Assembly (NCBI GenBank): GCA_965237575.1
Contig: CBDEGI010000004.1
Location: forward strand, 2,232,001-2,296,000
Direction of reading: 5' to 3'
Source: JAKZVK01 sp965237575
GTDB taxonomy: Bacteria > Acidobacteriota > Terriglobia > Bryobacterales > UBA6623
Length of the DNA: 64,000 nucleotides
Position numbers and translations under genes: made by a program. The notes beneath the pieces were generated by a model. That model was given only the letters and a program-made list of their open reading frames with translations. It was not told the origin of the DNA and searched no databases. Shown here one piece after another: positions 35,125 to 43,096 of this stretch. Every line of letters begins with the position of its first letter. Position 1 is the first letter of the stretch.

Positions 35125-35874
35125 ATGCTCGCCGCCTTCCTCACGGCCTTCCAATCACTGACCCGCATCCCAGTTCCGTCACCTCGCAAGCCTCCCGACT
35201 CCACCACCATTGCCCGCTCCGCCGTCTTCTACCCACTCGTCGGTGCGGTGATCGGCCTCGCCGGCTGGGGCTTCTACGCACTGCTCGACGCCCATCTCCC
35301 CCGGACCATCCTGATGCTCGGGGTGCTGATCCTCTGGGCTTTCCTCACCGGCGGACTGCACGAAGACGGCCTGGCCGACACCTTCGACGGATTCGGCGGC
35401 CGCACCACGCGCGATGAGGTCCTGGCGGTGATGAAGGACAGCCGTATCGGCACCTACGGCACGCTGGCGCTCATCTTCGTCAGCCTGCTTCGCTGGCAAA
35501 GCCTCGTGTTGATCCTCGCCACCGAAACAGCCTTCGCCCTGATGATCAGCCAAGTCATCCCCCGTGCGGGTGCCGTTGTATTGGCCTGGGCGGCGGGCCC
35601 CGCCACAGCGGGCTCGGGCGGCTCTCTCGCCGGCAGCTTGCGGGGAGGGCACGTGGCCGCGACCGCTGCGGTGGCTGCGCTCCTCGCAATCCCCTGGCTC
35701 TGCTGGCAAACGACGGCAGCCGCGGGTCTGTGCCTGCTAGTCGTCCTCGCGCTGTGGGTCTACTTCCGGCGTAAAATCGGCGGTGTCACCGGCGACTGCC
35801 TCGGGACGGCGGTCCTACTCCAAGAGACAGCGATCCTTCTCCTCATGGTTGTGGCTGGACGGCCGGGAGCTTGA
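35125..35874 (+). CDS. cobS: Adenosylcobinamide-GDP ribazoletransferase (cobalamin synthase)
   Basis: 249 residues, an integral membrane protein with about six spans. Family marks are FLTAFQSLTRIPVPSP, FYPLVGAVIG, TGGLHEDGLADTFDGFGG with the metal-binding acidic residues, and DSRIGTYG. CobS joins adenosylcobinamide-GDP with alpha-ribazole (phosphate), the last step of cobalamin assembly. It begins the cobS-cobC-cobT operon; the next gene starts at its stop codon. Confidence 0.95.
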   Translation: MLAAFLTAFQSLTRIPVPSPRKPPDSTTIARSAVFYPLVGAVIGLAGWGFYALLDAHLPRTILMLGVLILWAFLTGGLHEDGLADTFDGFGGRTTRDEVLAVMKDSRIGTYGTLALIFVSLLRWQSLVLILATETAFALMISQVIPRAGAVVLAWAAGPATAGSGGSLAGSLRGGHVAATAAVAALLAIPWLCWQTTAAAGLCLLVVLALWVYFRRKIGGVTGDCLGTAVLLQETAILLLMVVAGRPGA

Positions 35875-36467
35875 ACGTGCCGGTGCGCAAACCGCAAATC
35901 TACCTGGCCCGTCACGGCGCCTGCGCCTCCGTCGGCACCGTGCTCGGGTCGACCGACCCTCCCCTCACGGACGAGGGTCGCCGCCAGGCCGCCGAGTTGG
36001 CCCGGCAAGTCGCGCCCCTCGGCTTCGACCGAATCGTCGCGAGTGCCCTGCGCCGCGCGGCGGAAACCGCCCAACTCGTAGGGGCTGAGCTCAACCTCCC
36101 AGTCGAAACCGATCCTCGCCTCGACGAGATCTCTTACGGCGCCTGGGACGGCCTCACCTGGGAGAAGATCGAGCGCTCTGACCCCGAGACCGCCTCGCGC
36201 AAGCTCGACGATTGGTGGTCGGTAACTCCCGAAGGCGCCGAAAGCACCGACGCGTTCGTTACGAGACTCGAGGCCGCCTGGCAATCGCTGACGACGCACC
36301 AAGCATCTGCGACGCTCGTCGTCGCCCACCTCGGGGTCAACGCCGTCTTGGCCGCACTGGCGAGAGGCTCCGGCGGCCACGACTCCGGCATCGACTGGGC
36401 GCGAGTCAGCAGTTTTCAACAGGACCACGCCACCTTCTTCGCAGCGACCGCGAACGACCTACAATGA
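35871..36467 (+). CDS. cobC: Histidine phosphatase, probable alpha-ribazole phosphatase
   Basis: 198 residues. The phosphatase motif is IYLARHGACASVGTVLGSTD, with catalytic His in RHG; further marks are SALRRAAETAQ, LDEISYGAWDGLTWEKI and VVAHLGVNAVL. A TTG at 35871 overlaps the cobS stop (TTGA); a GTG at 35880 is an alternative. The position between cobS and cobT supports dephosphorylation of alpha-ribazole phosphate. The fold alone would not fix the substrate. Confidence 0.85.
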   Translation: MNVPVRKPQIYLARHGACASVGTVLGSTDPPLTDEGRRQAAELARQVAPLGFDRIVASALRRAAETAQLVGAELNLPVETDPRLDEISYGAWDGLTWEKIERSDPETASRKLDDWWSVTPEGAESTDAFVTRLEAAWQSLTTHQASATLVVAHLGVNAVLAALARGSGGHDSGIDWARVSSFQQDHATFFAATANDLQ

Positions 36468-36492
36468 CCGTAGCGATGCTGGGACCCTAGAG

Positions 36493-37629
36493 ATGGTTGC
36501 CGGAAAAGCACCAGCCGTGCGACGCGGAAAAACACCAGCGCCACCCCGTAAGCCGGCGGCGAAGACGCTACTCGCCCAAACCCTCCGCGCCATTCCGGCG
36601 GTCGATAACCCGGCGTTAGCGGCCGAAATCCAAGCCCGCCTCGATCAGCTCACCAAACCCCGCGGGAGCCTCGGACGCCTCGAGGAACTCGCCCTCCGCT
36701 ACGGGCTGGCCACGGCCAAGTCCATGTGGACGATGCCCCGCAAGGCCCTGTTCGTCTTCTGCGCCGATCACGGAGTCGCCGCCGAAGGGGTGAGCGCCTA
36801 TCCGCAAGACGTGACCCACCAGATGGTCGAGAACTTTCTCGCCGGCGGCGCGGCGGTGAACGTCCTGTGCCGCCAATACGACATCGATCCCGTGGTCGTC
36901 GACATGGGCGTCAACCATACGTTCGACTCCTCGCGCGGCATCGTCGATCGCAAGGTCGCGTTCGGGACGCGCAATCTGCTTCGCGAGCCCGCGATGACCC
37001 GGCCCGAGGCCGTCCAGTCGGTCGAGACCGGGGTGTCGCTCGCCGAAGCCGCCGTCAAGCTCGACTACGGCATCCTGGCGGTGGGCGAGATGGGCATCGC
37101 CAATACGACGGCGGCCAGCGCGATCGTCGTGGTGCTGGCGGGCGCCGAGGCCGCCGAGGTCGCTGGCCCAGGGACGGGCCTCACCGAGCCGCAACGCCGG
37201 GCTAAGGCTCAGGTGATTCAGCAGGCGCTCGACTTGCACTCACCCAATCCCGCCGATCCGCTGGCCGTGCTATCGGCCGTCGGCGGCTTCGAGATCGGAG
37301 GGATGTGCGGCTTCCTGCTGGGCGCGGCCGCGAGCCGTACTCCGGTCGTCGTGGACGGTTTCATCGCATCGGCGGCCGCCTTGCTTGCCTTGCGGCTGGC
37401 GCCGAACGTCCGGGATTACCTCTTCTTTTCCCACCGCTCGGCCGAACCGGGGCATCAGGTGCTGCTCGATCTGGTCGACGCGCGCCCATTGCTGTCGCTC
37501 GAGATGCGCCTCGGCGAAGGAACCGGCGCCGCGCTGGCGGTCGGCGTGCTGGATTCGGCCCTGCGGCTCTATCGCGAGATGGCGACATTCGAATCAGCGG
37601 GAGTCACGGCTCGGTTTGACCGTCTTTAA
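36493..37629 (+). CDS. cobT: Nicotinate-nucleotide--dimethylbenzimidazole phosphoribosyltransferase
   Basis: 378 residues. After a Lys/Pro/Ala-rich start of about 25 residues come the family marks KPRGSLGRLEELALRYGL, FCADHGVAAEGVSAYPQDVT, LAVGEMGIANTTAASA and, near the end, SLEMRLGEGTGAALA with the catalytic Glu. CobT makes alpha-ribazole phosphate. The 3' end overlaps the convergent kinase gene by 26 bases. cobU, usually nearby, is not in the window. Confidence 0.95.
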   Translation: MVAGKAPAVRRGKTPAPPRKPAAKTLLAQTLRAIPAVDNPALAAEIQARLDQLTKPRGSLGRLEELALRYGLATAKSMWTMPRKALFVFCADHGVAAEGVSAYPQDVTHQMVENFLAGGAAVNVLCRQYDIDPVVVDMGVNHTFDSSRGIVDRKVAFGTRNLLREPAMTRPEAVQSVETGVSLAEAAVKLDYGILAVGEMGIANTTAASAIVVVLAGAEAAEVAGPGTGLTEPQRRAKAQVIQQALDLHSPNPADPLAVLSAVGGFEIGGMCGFLLGAAASRTPVVVDGFIASAAALLALRLAPNVRDYLFFSHRSAEPGHQVLLDLVDARPLLSLEMRLGEGTGAALAVGVLDSALRLYREMATFESAGVTARFDRL

Positions 37630-40396
37630 ACTCGGCAAACCAGTTCTGAACGACGCGGATGGACTGCTGCACCTTTTCCTCAGCCTCGACCGGCTCCCAA
37701 ACCACAAAGCGCTGCCCATCAGGGGTGATGTCGTAACCTAGAGCGTTAATGTCGCTCAGCAACAGACCCGGCGATGAGAACAGCGGTTTCGGTGTGCCGA
37801 CCGTCAGCTCGGGGCTCGTCGAAACAGGAACCGCCATCAGCCTGTCGCCTTCCACATAGAACAGCTCTTTCCCATCGGCCCTCCAGCGCGGCTGAGACCC
37901 TCCGTTGACCGATACTCGGCGCAGTCCTCCGGCATCGGGGAATCCGCGGATGTAAACCTCGTACTCGCCCGATTCGTCGGCGCTGTAGGCCACATAGCGG
38001 CCGTCCGGCGAAAACTTCGCCGTTGTCTCGTTGAATCGCGACTGGAGGAACAGAACCTCCTCGTAGGAGGAACCGTCATCGCTCTTTTCTAAGTACCAAA
38101 GGTCATTGTCCTGGTCACCCAACCTCCGCCGGAAAAACAACAGAATCTTCTCATCCGGTGACCAGTCCGTGATGTATTGACGAAACTCCGGGGCCGTAAG
38201 GATCAGAGTCGGCTCCTGGCTGCCGTCCGTGGGAATAATGTAAAGGTCACGGTCTCCCGTTCGGCTGGAGGAAAAGGCCAGCCGATCCCCTTTGGGCGAC
38301 CAGGTTGGGAGCAAATCCGTCCCTTCATACCGGGTCAATCGGGTCTTCAGCGGACGATCGACTTCGTGGATCCAGATATCGCCATTGCCATCCTCGTTAC
38401 CCATAACGGCCACACGGCGGCCGTCCGGCGAAAGCGCGGGATACCCAATTCTACTCTGTGGTTGACCGATTCTCCCCAGTTTGTTCCCCGCGCGGTCGCG
38501 CCACAGAAGTTGCTGCGCGCCTCCAACCCGATGAAGGTAGACCAGTGTTCCGTCGTTTGAAACCGAGTGCGTTCTGGTGTCCCGTTCGATCGGAAAAGGC
38601 TCTCCTGTCGGCTCCTTCTCCGCCAAAGAGAAGGGCAAGGCCCAGAGATCACCCACGGGCAACCGGCTCTGGTAGAGAATATGGCCGGTTGGAGAGTAAA
38701 CCGGACGCAGCCCCGACCCCAGCTCCTGTTGCTGCCCCGTGTCAAGATCGAGCACGTGGAAGGCGGGTCGCTGACCACGGCCGGTACCATAAACATTACT
38801 GCCAGTAACAAAGAGAAGCTTCCGCTGGCCCTCCAGGGGCAAGAAGTGCAGATGGCTAAAGAACGCACCTCGCCTGTCCTCCTGGTCGATGCCAACGGCC
38901 TTCGGGACGCCGCCTTGTGAGGACACCTCAAACAAGCCTTCCGGGTTGCTGAAAACGATGGTGCTCCCGTCCGGGCTCCACGAACATCCCAATACCGTGC
39001 TGTACGAAGCCTCACAGAGCGTCGCTACCGGACCGCCCTGAAGCGAGACCTTCTTGAGGTCCGTGCCGTCCCGGAATGCAACGAACTGGCTGTCAGGAGA
39101 GACGCATGGGAATCCAAAGTCCTCGACGCCTTCCAACGCGCGGGACTCGAATTGATCGAGATCGTGGACCCAGACTTTTCCCGCGCTGTCTTTGAGGACG
39201 ATGTGCTGACCGTTCGGCATGATCTCGGCGCTGTTGATTCCCGCTTCAACGGGTATCGCAAACTTTCGCAGTGGCAGCTCCTGTGAGGTTCGCGGACTGC
39301 CCAGCCACAACGCGGCGAAGCCGACGGCAGCCAACGCCAACACCCCTAAGCCAATCTGCTGAAGACGCTGCTTCCGCGCGGCGGCACGCGCGGCTGATTC
39401 GGTGACGACCCGCACGTCGACGACGCGTTTCCTCTGAGTGTCCTCGGCGCGGTAGACCACACTGTCACCCGTTTCATCCACGTCCTCGATGACGCGGTAC
39501 TTCGCCAAGGGGCTTGTCGTGGGCTGAGCCGAGGTGGCCGGACCTGCCGTCTCTGTCTTCACGCTCGTCGACTTGGCCGACGACAGATTCTTCTGTAACG
39601 CACGCAGATCCACGCGCATGTCAGCAACGTGCTGGTAACGCTCTTCGGGCTTCTTCGCCAGGGCCTTGCCCACGGTTCGATCCAGCTCGGTGGGTAAACC
39701 CGTCCGAAGCGCGGTCAACGGTTCCTGCGCTTCGTTGATGATTGAGTAGATGATCGCCTGCTCGTGCTCGTGGTCGAATGGAGGCTTACCGGCGATCATC
39801 TCGTAAAGCACAACCCCGACGCCCCAGATGTCACCGCGGCGGTCCGTCGCCTCGCCCAGGGCTTGCTCCGGGGACATGTAGGCCGGTGTGCCGAGTGTCG
39901 TGCCGCTCTTGGTCAGCTTCGATCGTCCTGCCAGATGAGCCAACCCAAAGTCGGTGATCTTCACGCGACCCTTCCGCGTCAGCATGATGTTCGCCGGCTT
40001 GATGTCGCGGTGAGTGACGCCGTTTTCATGGGCTTCCTGCAAGCCCTCGCACATCTGGATGGCGACATCCAGCGCTTCGTCAACCTTCAGCGGGCGCTCT
40101 TTGATCCTGTCGGAGAGCACCGGCCCATCCACCAAGGCCATGGCCATGAACGTACGGCCATCCGCCTCACCGATGTCGTAAACGGCGGCGATGTTGGGAT
40201 GATCGAGCAGCGCGGCCGACTGTGCTTCGCGAAGAAAGCGGGCCTTTTGCTCCTCGTCACCCAGCGTTTGCTCCGACAGAAACTTGAGAGCGACGCTGCG
40301 CTTCAGCCGCGTGTCCTCGGCCTTGTAGACGACACCCATCCCGCCTTCACCGAGCTTCTCGGTAATGCGGTAGTGCGAGATGGTGTGCCCGATCAT
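37604..40396 (-). CDS. Membrane Ser/Thr protein kinase with TolB-like propeller sensor
   Basis: 930 residues from the ATG at 40396. Kinase domain residues 9-270: glycine loop LGEGGMG (15-21), ATP Lys38, HRD 129-131 with catalytic Asp131, DFG 149-151, and TLGTPAYMSPEQ in the activation loop. Residues 300-330 (YRVIEDVDETGDSVVYRAED) look like a decayed second copy of the N-lobe start. One membrane span follows (about 348-366), then a C-terminal WD40/TolB-like propeller with repeats such as LSPDGRRVAVMG, WSPKGDRLAFSS and FSPDGRYVAYSA. Kinase inside and propeller outside is a common acidobacterial design. The target is unknown. Confidence 0.93.
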   Translation of the reverse strand: MIGHTISHYRITEKLGEGGMGVVYKAEDTRLKRSVALKFLSEQTLGDEEQKARFLREAQSAALLDHPNIAAVYDIGEADGRTFMAMALVDGPVLSDRIKERPLKVDEALDVAIQMCEGLQEAHENGVTHRDIKPANIMLTRKGRVKITDFGLAHLAGRSKLTKSGTTLGTPAYMSPEQALGEATDRRGDIWGVGVVLYEMIAGKPPFDHEHEQAIIYSIINEAQEPLTALRTGLPTELDRTVGKALAKKPEERYQHVADMRVDLRALQKNLSSAKSTSVKTETAGPATSAQPTTSPLAKYRVIEDVDETGDSVVYRAEDTQRKRVVDVRVVTESAARAAARKQRLQQIGLGVLALAAVGFAALWLGSPRTSQELPLRKFAIPVEAGINSAEIMPNGQHIVLKDSAGKVWVHDLDQFESRALEGVEDFGFPCVSPDSQFVAFRDGTDLKKVSLQGGPVATLCEASYSTVLGCSWSPDGSTIVFSNPEGLFEVSSQGGVPKAVGIDQEDRRGAFFSHLHFLPLEGQRKLLFVTGSNVYGTGRGQRPAFHVLDLDTGQQQELGSGLRPVYSPTGHILYQSRLPVGDLWALPFSLAEKEPTGEPFPIERDTRTHSVSNDGTLVYLHRVGGAQQLLWRDRAGNKLGRIGQPQSRIGYPALSPDGRRVAVMGNEDGNGDIWIHEVDRPLKTRLTRYEGTDLLPTWSPKGDRLAFSSSRTGDRDLYIIPTDGSQEPTLILTAPEFRQYITDWSPDEKILLFFRRRLGDQDNDLWYLEKSDDGSSYEEVLFLQSRFNETTAKFSPDGRYVAYSADESGEYEVYIRGFPDAGGLRRVSVNGGSQPRWRADGKELFYVEGDRLMAVPVSTSPELTVGTPKPLFSSPGLLLSDINALGYDITPDGQRFVVWEPVEAEEKVQQSIRVVQNWFAEFKDGQTEP

Positions 40397-40544
40397 AAGG
40401 CCGCCCGCAGTCCAAGGGACCCGTGAACCAAGGGACCCGTAAACCAAAGCCAAGGGAATTGTACCGCTACCGATTAAGGGGTTGCTCCTGCGCCCGGCGC
40501 GCGATAGCATGTCGGCGGGGGACGTTGCCCCCGGAGGTGTGCGC

Positions 40545-41444
40545 ATGCGATGGACGATTGGGATCATCGTTGGGATGTTGGGCTTGCTGGTGCTCGCCGG
40601 CGCGGAGGTGCCCGACCTCGGCTATCGGCTCGACGCCGAGTGGCCAAACCTGCCGCCGGGGACGCACTTCGCCGAGGTCTCGGCGGTGGACGTCGATGCA
40701 CGGGGCAACGTCTATGTCTTCCACCGTGGCGAGGAGCCGATTATGGTCTTCAGCCCCGAGGGGAAGCTGCTGCGCTCCTTCGGCAAGGGCCTGTTCGACG
40801 CGCCACACGGGCTGCGCATCGACCCGGATGGCAACCTCTGGGCGGCGGACACCGGCTCGCACATCGTCGTGAAGCTGAGCCCCCAGGGCCGCTTGCTGCT
40901 GTTGCTCGGCCGCCGCGGCCAGCCCGCCGTCGCCAACGAGCGTTTCGACCGTCCCACCGACGTAGCCTTCGCGGCGAATGGCGATGTCTACGTCTCGGAC
41001 GGTTACGGCAACTCGCGCGTCGTCAAGTACAACAAAGACGGCGACTACCTCACCGAATGGGGTAAGAAGGGCATCGGGAAGGGTGAATTCAACCTGCCGC
41101 ACGCGATCATCACCGACAAGGCCGGCCGCGTCTATGTCGCCGATCGAGAGAATTTTCGCGTGCAGATCTTCGACGCCGACGGCAAGTTCCTCGATCAATG
41201 GACTCACGTAGGCTCTCCCTTCGGCTTCGCCATGACCGACGACGGCTTCTTGTTCATGGCCGACGGCTACAACGACCGCGTGCTCAAGCTCGACCTCGAC
41301 GGCAAGATTCTCGGCTCGATCGGCCGCCACGGTCGCGCTCCAGGCCGTTTCGATGTCGTGCATCATCTGGCGGTTGGTCCTCGAGGAAGTGTCTACGCAG
41401 CCGAGATCGTCACCCTGCGCGTTCAACGCTTCGCGCCGCGGTAG
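40545..41444 (+). CDS. Exported NHL-repeat propeller protein
   Basis: 299 residues from the ATG at 40545, which follows GGAGGT by 7 bases. A membrane or signal segment (WTIGIIVGMLGLLVLAGAEV) precedes about six NHL repeats such as HGLRIDPDGNLWAADTGSHI, PTDVAFAANGDVYVSDGYGN and HAIITDKAGRVYVADRENF. It forms a beta-propeller. Relatives include peptidylamidoglycolate lyase-like proteins, but catalytic residues cannot be assigned by eye. It is divergent from the kinase gene across 148 bases. Confidence 0.85.
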   Translation: MRWTIGIIVGMLGLLVLAGAEVPDLGYRLDAEWPNLPPGTHFAEVSAVDVDARGNVYVFHRGEEPIMVFSPEGKLLRSFGKGLFDAPHGLRIDPDGNLWAADTGSHIVVKLSPQGRLLLLLGRRGQPAVANERFDRPTDVAFAANGDVYVSDGYGNSRVVKYNKDGDYLTEWGKKGIGKGEFNLPHAIITDKAGRVYVADRENFRVQIFDADGKFLDQWTHVGSPFGFAMTDDGFLFMADGYNDRVLKLDLDGKILGSIGRHGRAPGRFDVVHHLAVGPRGSVYAAEIVTLRVQRFAPR

Positions 41445-41476
41445 GGGTAGGGGCGTCGGCAGCCACATCGGTACTC

Positions 41477-41569
41477 GTCGACCGGGAGGTCGACGCTGCA
41501 GGCTGGAGGCCCGCGCAACACCGCGGGCCAAGCATCGACAGGAGTGTCGATGCGGCAGACGTGGGCGTC
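41477..41569. repeat. Cluster of four hairpins with GGAG-type loops
   Basis: Successive stem-loops: GTCGAC-CGGGAG-GTCGAC (41477-41494), a weaker AGGC-TGGA-GGCC unit (about 41500-41511) that overlaps GCCCGCG-N6-CGCGGGC (41509-41528), ATCGACA-GGAG-TGTCGAT (41534-41551) and GACG-TGGG-CGTC (41558-41569), ending CGCGCCAC. Related hairpins, also followed by GCGCCAC, occur at about 42625-42860 on the other side of the next gene. It is dispersed repeat material or a structured RNA. Confidence 0.6.
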
Positions 41570-41658
41570 CGCGCCACAACCCCGATAAGGCGCACTGCGG
41601 GTGTAGGGTCTCATGTTGTCGTTGGCCTCGACGTTGTTTTTTGCGCTATTGGGCGGCG

Positions 41659-42531
41659 TTACCTCGCGATTACCTCCGTTGCCAGGCGGCTCGGAACGGG
41701 CGCCACCGGGGTGCGGTTCGTTCCGTAGTTCGTCCTGAGGGCTTCGGCGGTGCTCAAGCCCTTTGTTTTCACGGGGCCTTGGGTTCGTCTGTGCGGTCGG
41801 CCACTCATTCGTGATTCGTGATTCGTGAATCGTGATGTGCCGCCGATTGTCGCTTGGAGGCTGGGCACGGACTCGGCTCGGAAGCCGATCGGGTTGGACG
41901 TCTGCGCTGCTGCTGCCGGTGGCTCGTAGCGCGGCGGTTGGCGCTCCATCGGGTCGGGGGTGTTGTAGGGGTCCGGGTCGGTGACGGTTGGACGGTGGAT
42001 CGCCCCGTTCGCGGCGCGATTCTCTTTGCACTCGAACTCGTCTTTGCGCAGTTGCCGGATCATCCGTAGAGCGCGCGTGATGTCGCGGCTGGTCATGGTG
42101 CGGTAGCGGGCCAGGTTGTGGAGGGCCTGGGTGTGGTCCTGCATGCTCTTGCCCAGCAGTTGGTTCTCGCCGTTGCGGCCGGGGACGACGGTGTCGGGGT
42201 AGCGTTCGCGGGTGGCGCGGTCGGTGCCGTGGTACTGGTAGGTGGTGAGACCGGCCTCGATGCGGGTGATGCGGCGCAATCGCCAACGAGAGTCGGCGAT
42301 CTGGAGGACGAGCTCGAATTCGATGGCGTTCTTGGGGAAGAGGTTTTCTTCGAGGATTTGGAGTTGGCGGTCGTATTCGGCGGGGTCCTCGTCGGCCATG
42401 ACGGCGTCACGGGCGAGGAGACCGTGCTTGAGAGCGTTTTGTGAGGAGCGGGCTTTGCCCTCGGGGGTGCGGGGGCCGGTGGATTTCTTGGCGTTTTGTC
42501 GGTTCGCCTTGCGTTGTGCTTGTGTTGGCAT
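41659..42531 (-). CDS. Conserved hypothetical protein (STGPRTPEGKARS type)
   Basis: 290 residues. The start MPTQAQRKANRQNAKKSTGP, continuing RTPEGKARSSQNALKHGLLA, is a recurrent signature of a multi-copy family in Acidobacteriota and Planctomycetota. The middle is helical (NAIEFELVLQIADSRWRLRR), the C-terminal third is Pro/Arg-rich and looks disordered or may run past the natural end. No function is known to me. The gene is flanked on both sides by hairpin repeats, which may indicate mobility. Confidence 0.75.
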   Translation of the reverse strand: MPTQAQRKANRQNAKKSTGPRTPEGKARSSQNALKHGLLARDAVMADEDPAEYDRQLQILEENLFPKNAIEFELVLQIADSRWRLRRITRIEAGLTTYQYHGTDRATRERYPDTVVPGRNGENQLLGKSMQDHTQALHNLARYRTMTSRDITRALRMIRQLRKDEFECKENRAANGAIHRPTVTDPDPYNTPDPMERQPPRYEPPAAAAQTSNPIGFRAESVPSLQATIGGTSRFTNHESRMSGRPHRRTQGPVKTKGLSTAEALRTNYGTNRTPVAPVPSRLATEVIAR

Positions 42532-43096
42532 AGTTCTTCTCCTTAGGATTTCGGTTTAGGTTGGAACGCCGGTGGCGGGCGGCCTTGGCGTCGGCTCGCG
42601 GACGGGAGCCGGTTCGAGGGCCTGAGTCCCGAAGAATCGAGACTCGGCAAACTAAAGTTTGCGCCACGTCAGGCGACGTTCCTCACTTACAGAGTACGGC
42701 GGGGTAGGCGGCCCGGAAGGGGTCTGGGTTGGGTAAGTGGTTGGAAATGCGGGAGATAGAAATTCGAAACTTCTGTGACTCAGATCAGGCCTCGGGGCAA
42801 AGGGCGGGACAAGAGCCGAGCGAGGCTCGGCTCGGCACGCCACGGGCGTGCGCCACGTTGACATCGAGTCATGCGCCGGCGGTGGCGATACTCGTCCGGG
42901 GCGATGCGGACTGCTGTTGAACCGACAACGGCTCGGTCCGGCGAGGCTTTTCCATCGCCCTGTCAGGGCTCCCGACGCGAGAGGTTCGATACCTGGGGTT
43001 CCGCCTCGCGGCGTCACCCCAGGCTAACATCCGGTCGCCGCTTCAAGCGACCGCATGCTCGAGAGCATCCGGTATCGCCCAGACCCTCCCCTACGG
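42532..43096. other. Intergenic region with palindromic repeats
   Basis: About 560 bases without a credible gene. Hairpins: GAGTC-N12-GACTC (about 42627-42648), AAACT-AA-AGTTT followed by GCGCCAC (about 42650-42667), GAGCC-GAGCGA-GGCTC (about 42813-42828) and CACGCC-ACG-GGCGTG followed by CGCCAC (about 42836-42850). The hairpin-GCGCCAC unit resembles that at 41477-41580. Confidence 0.5.

Noticed and set aside
42532..43096. Small frames around the hairpins
   Set aside because: Their translations follow the palindromic repeats and show no protein-like pattern.
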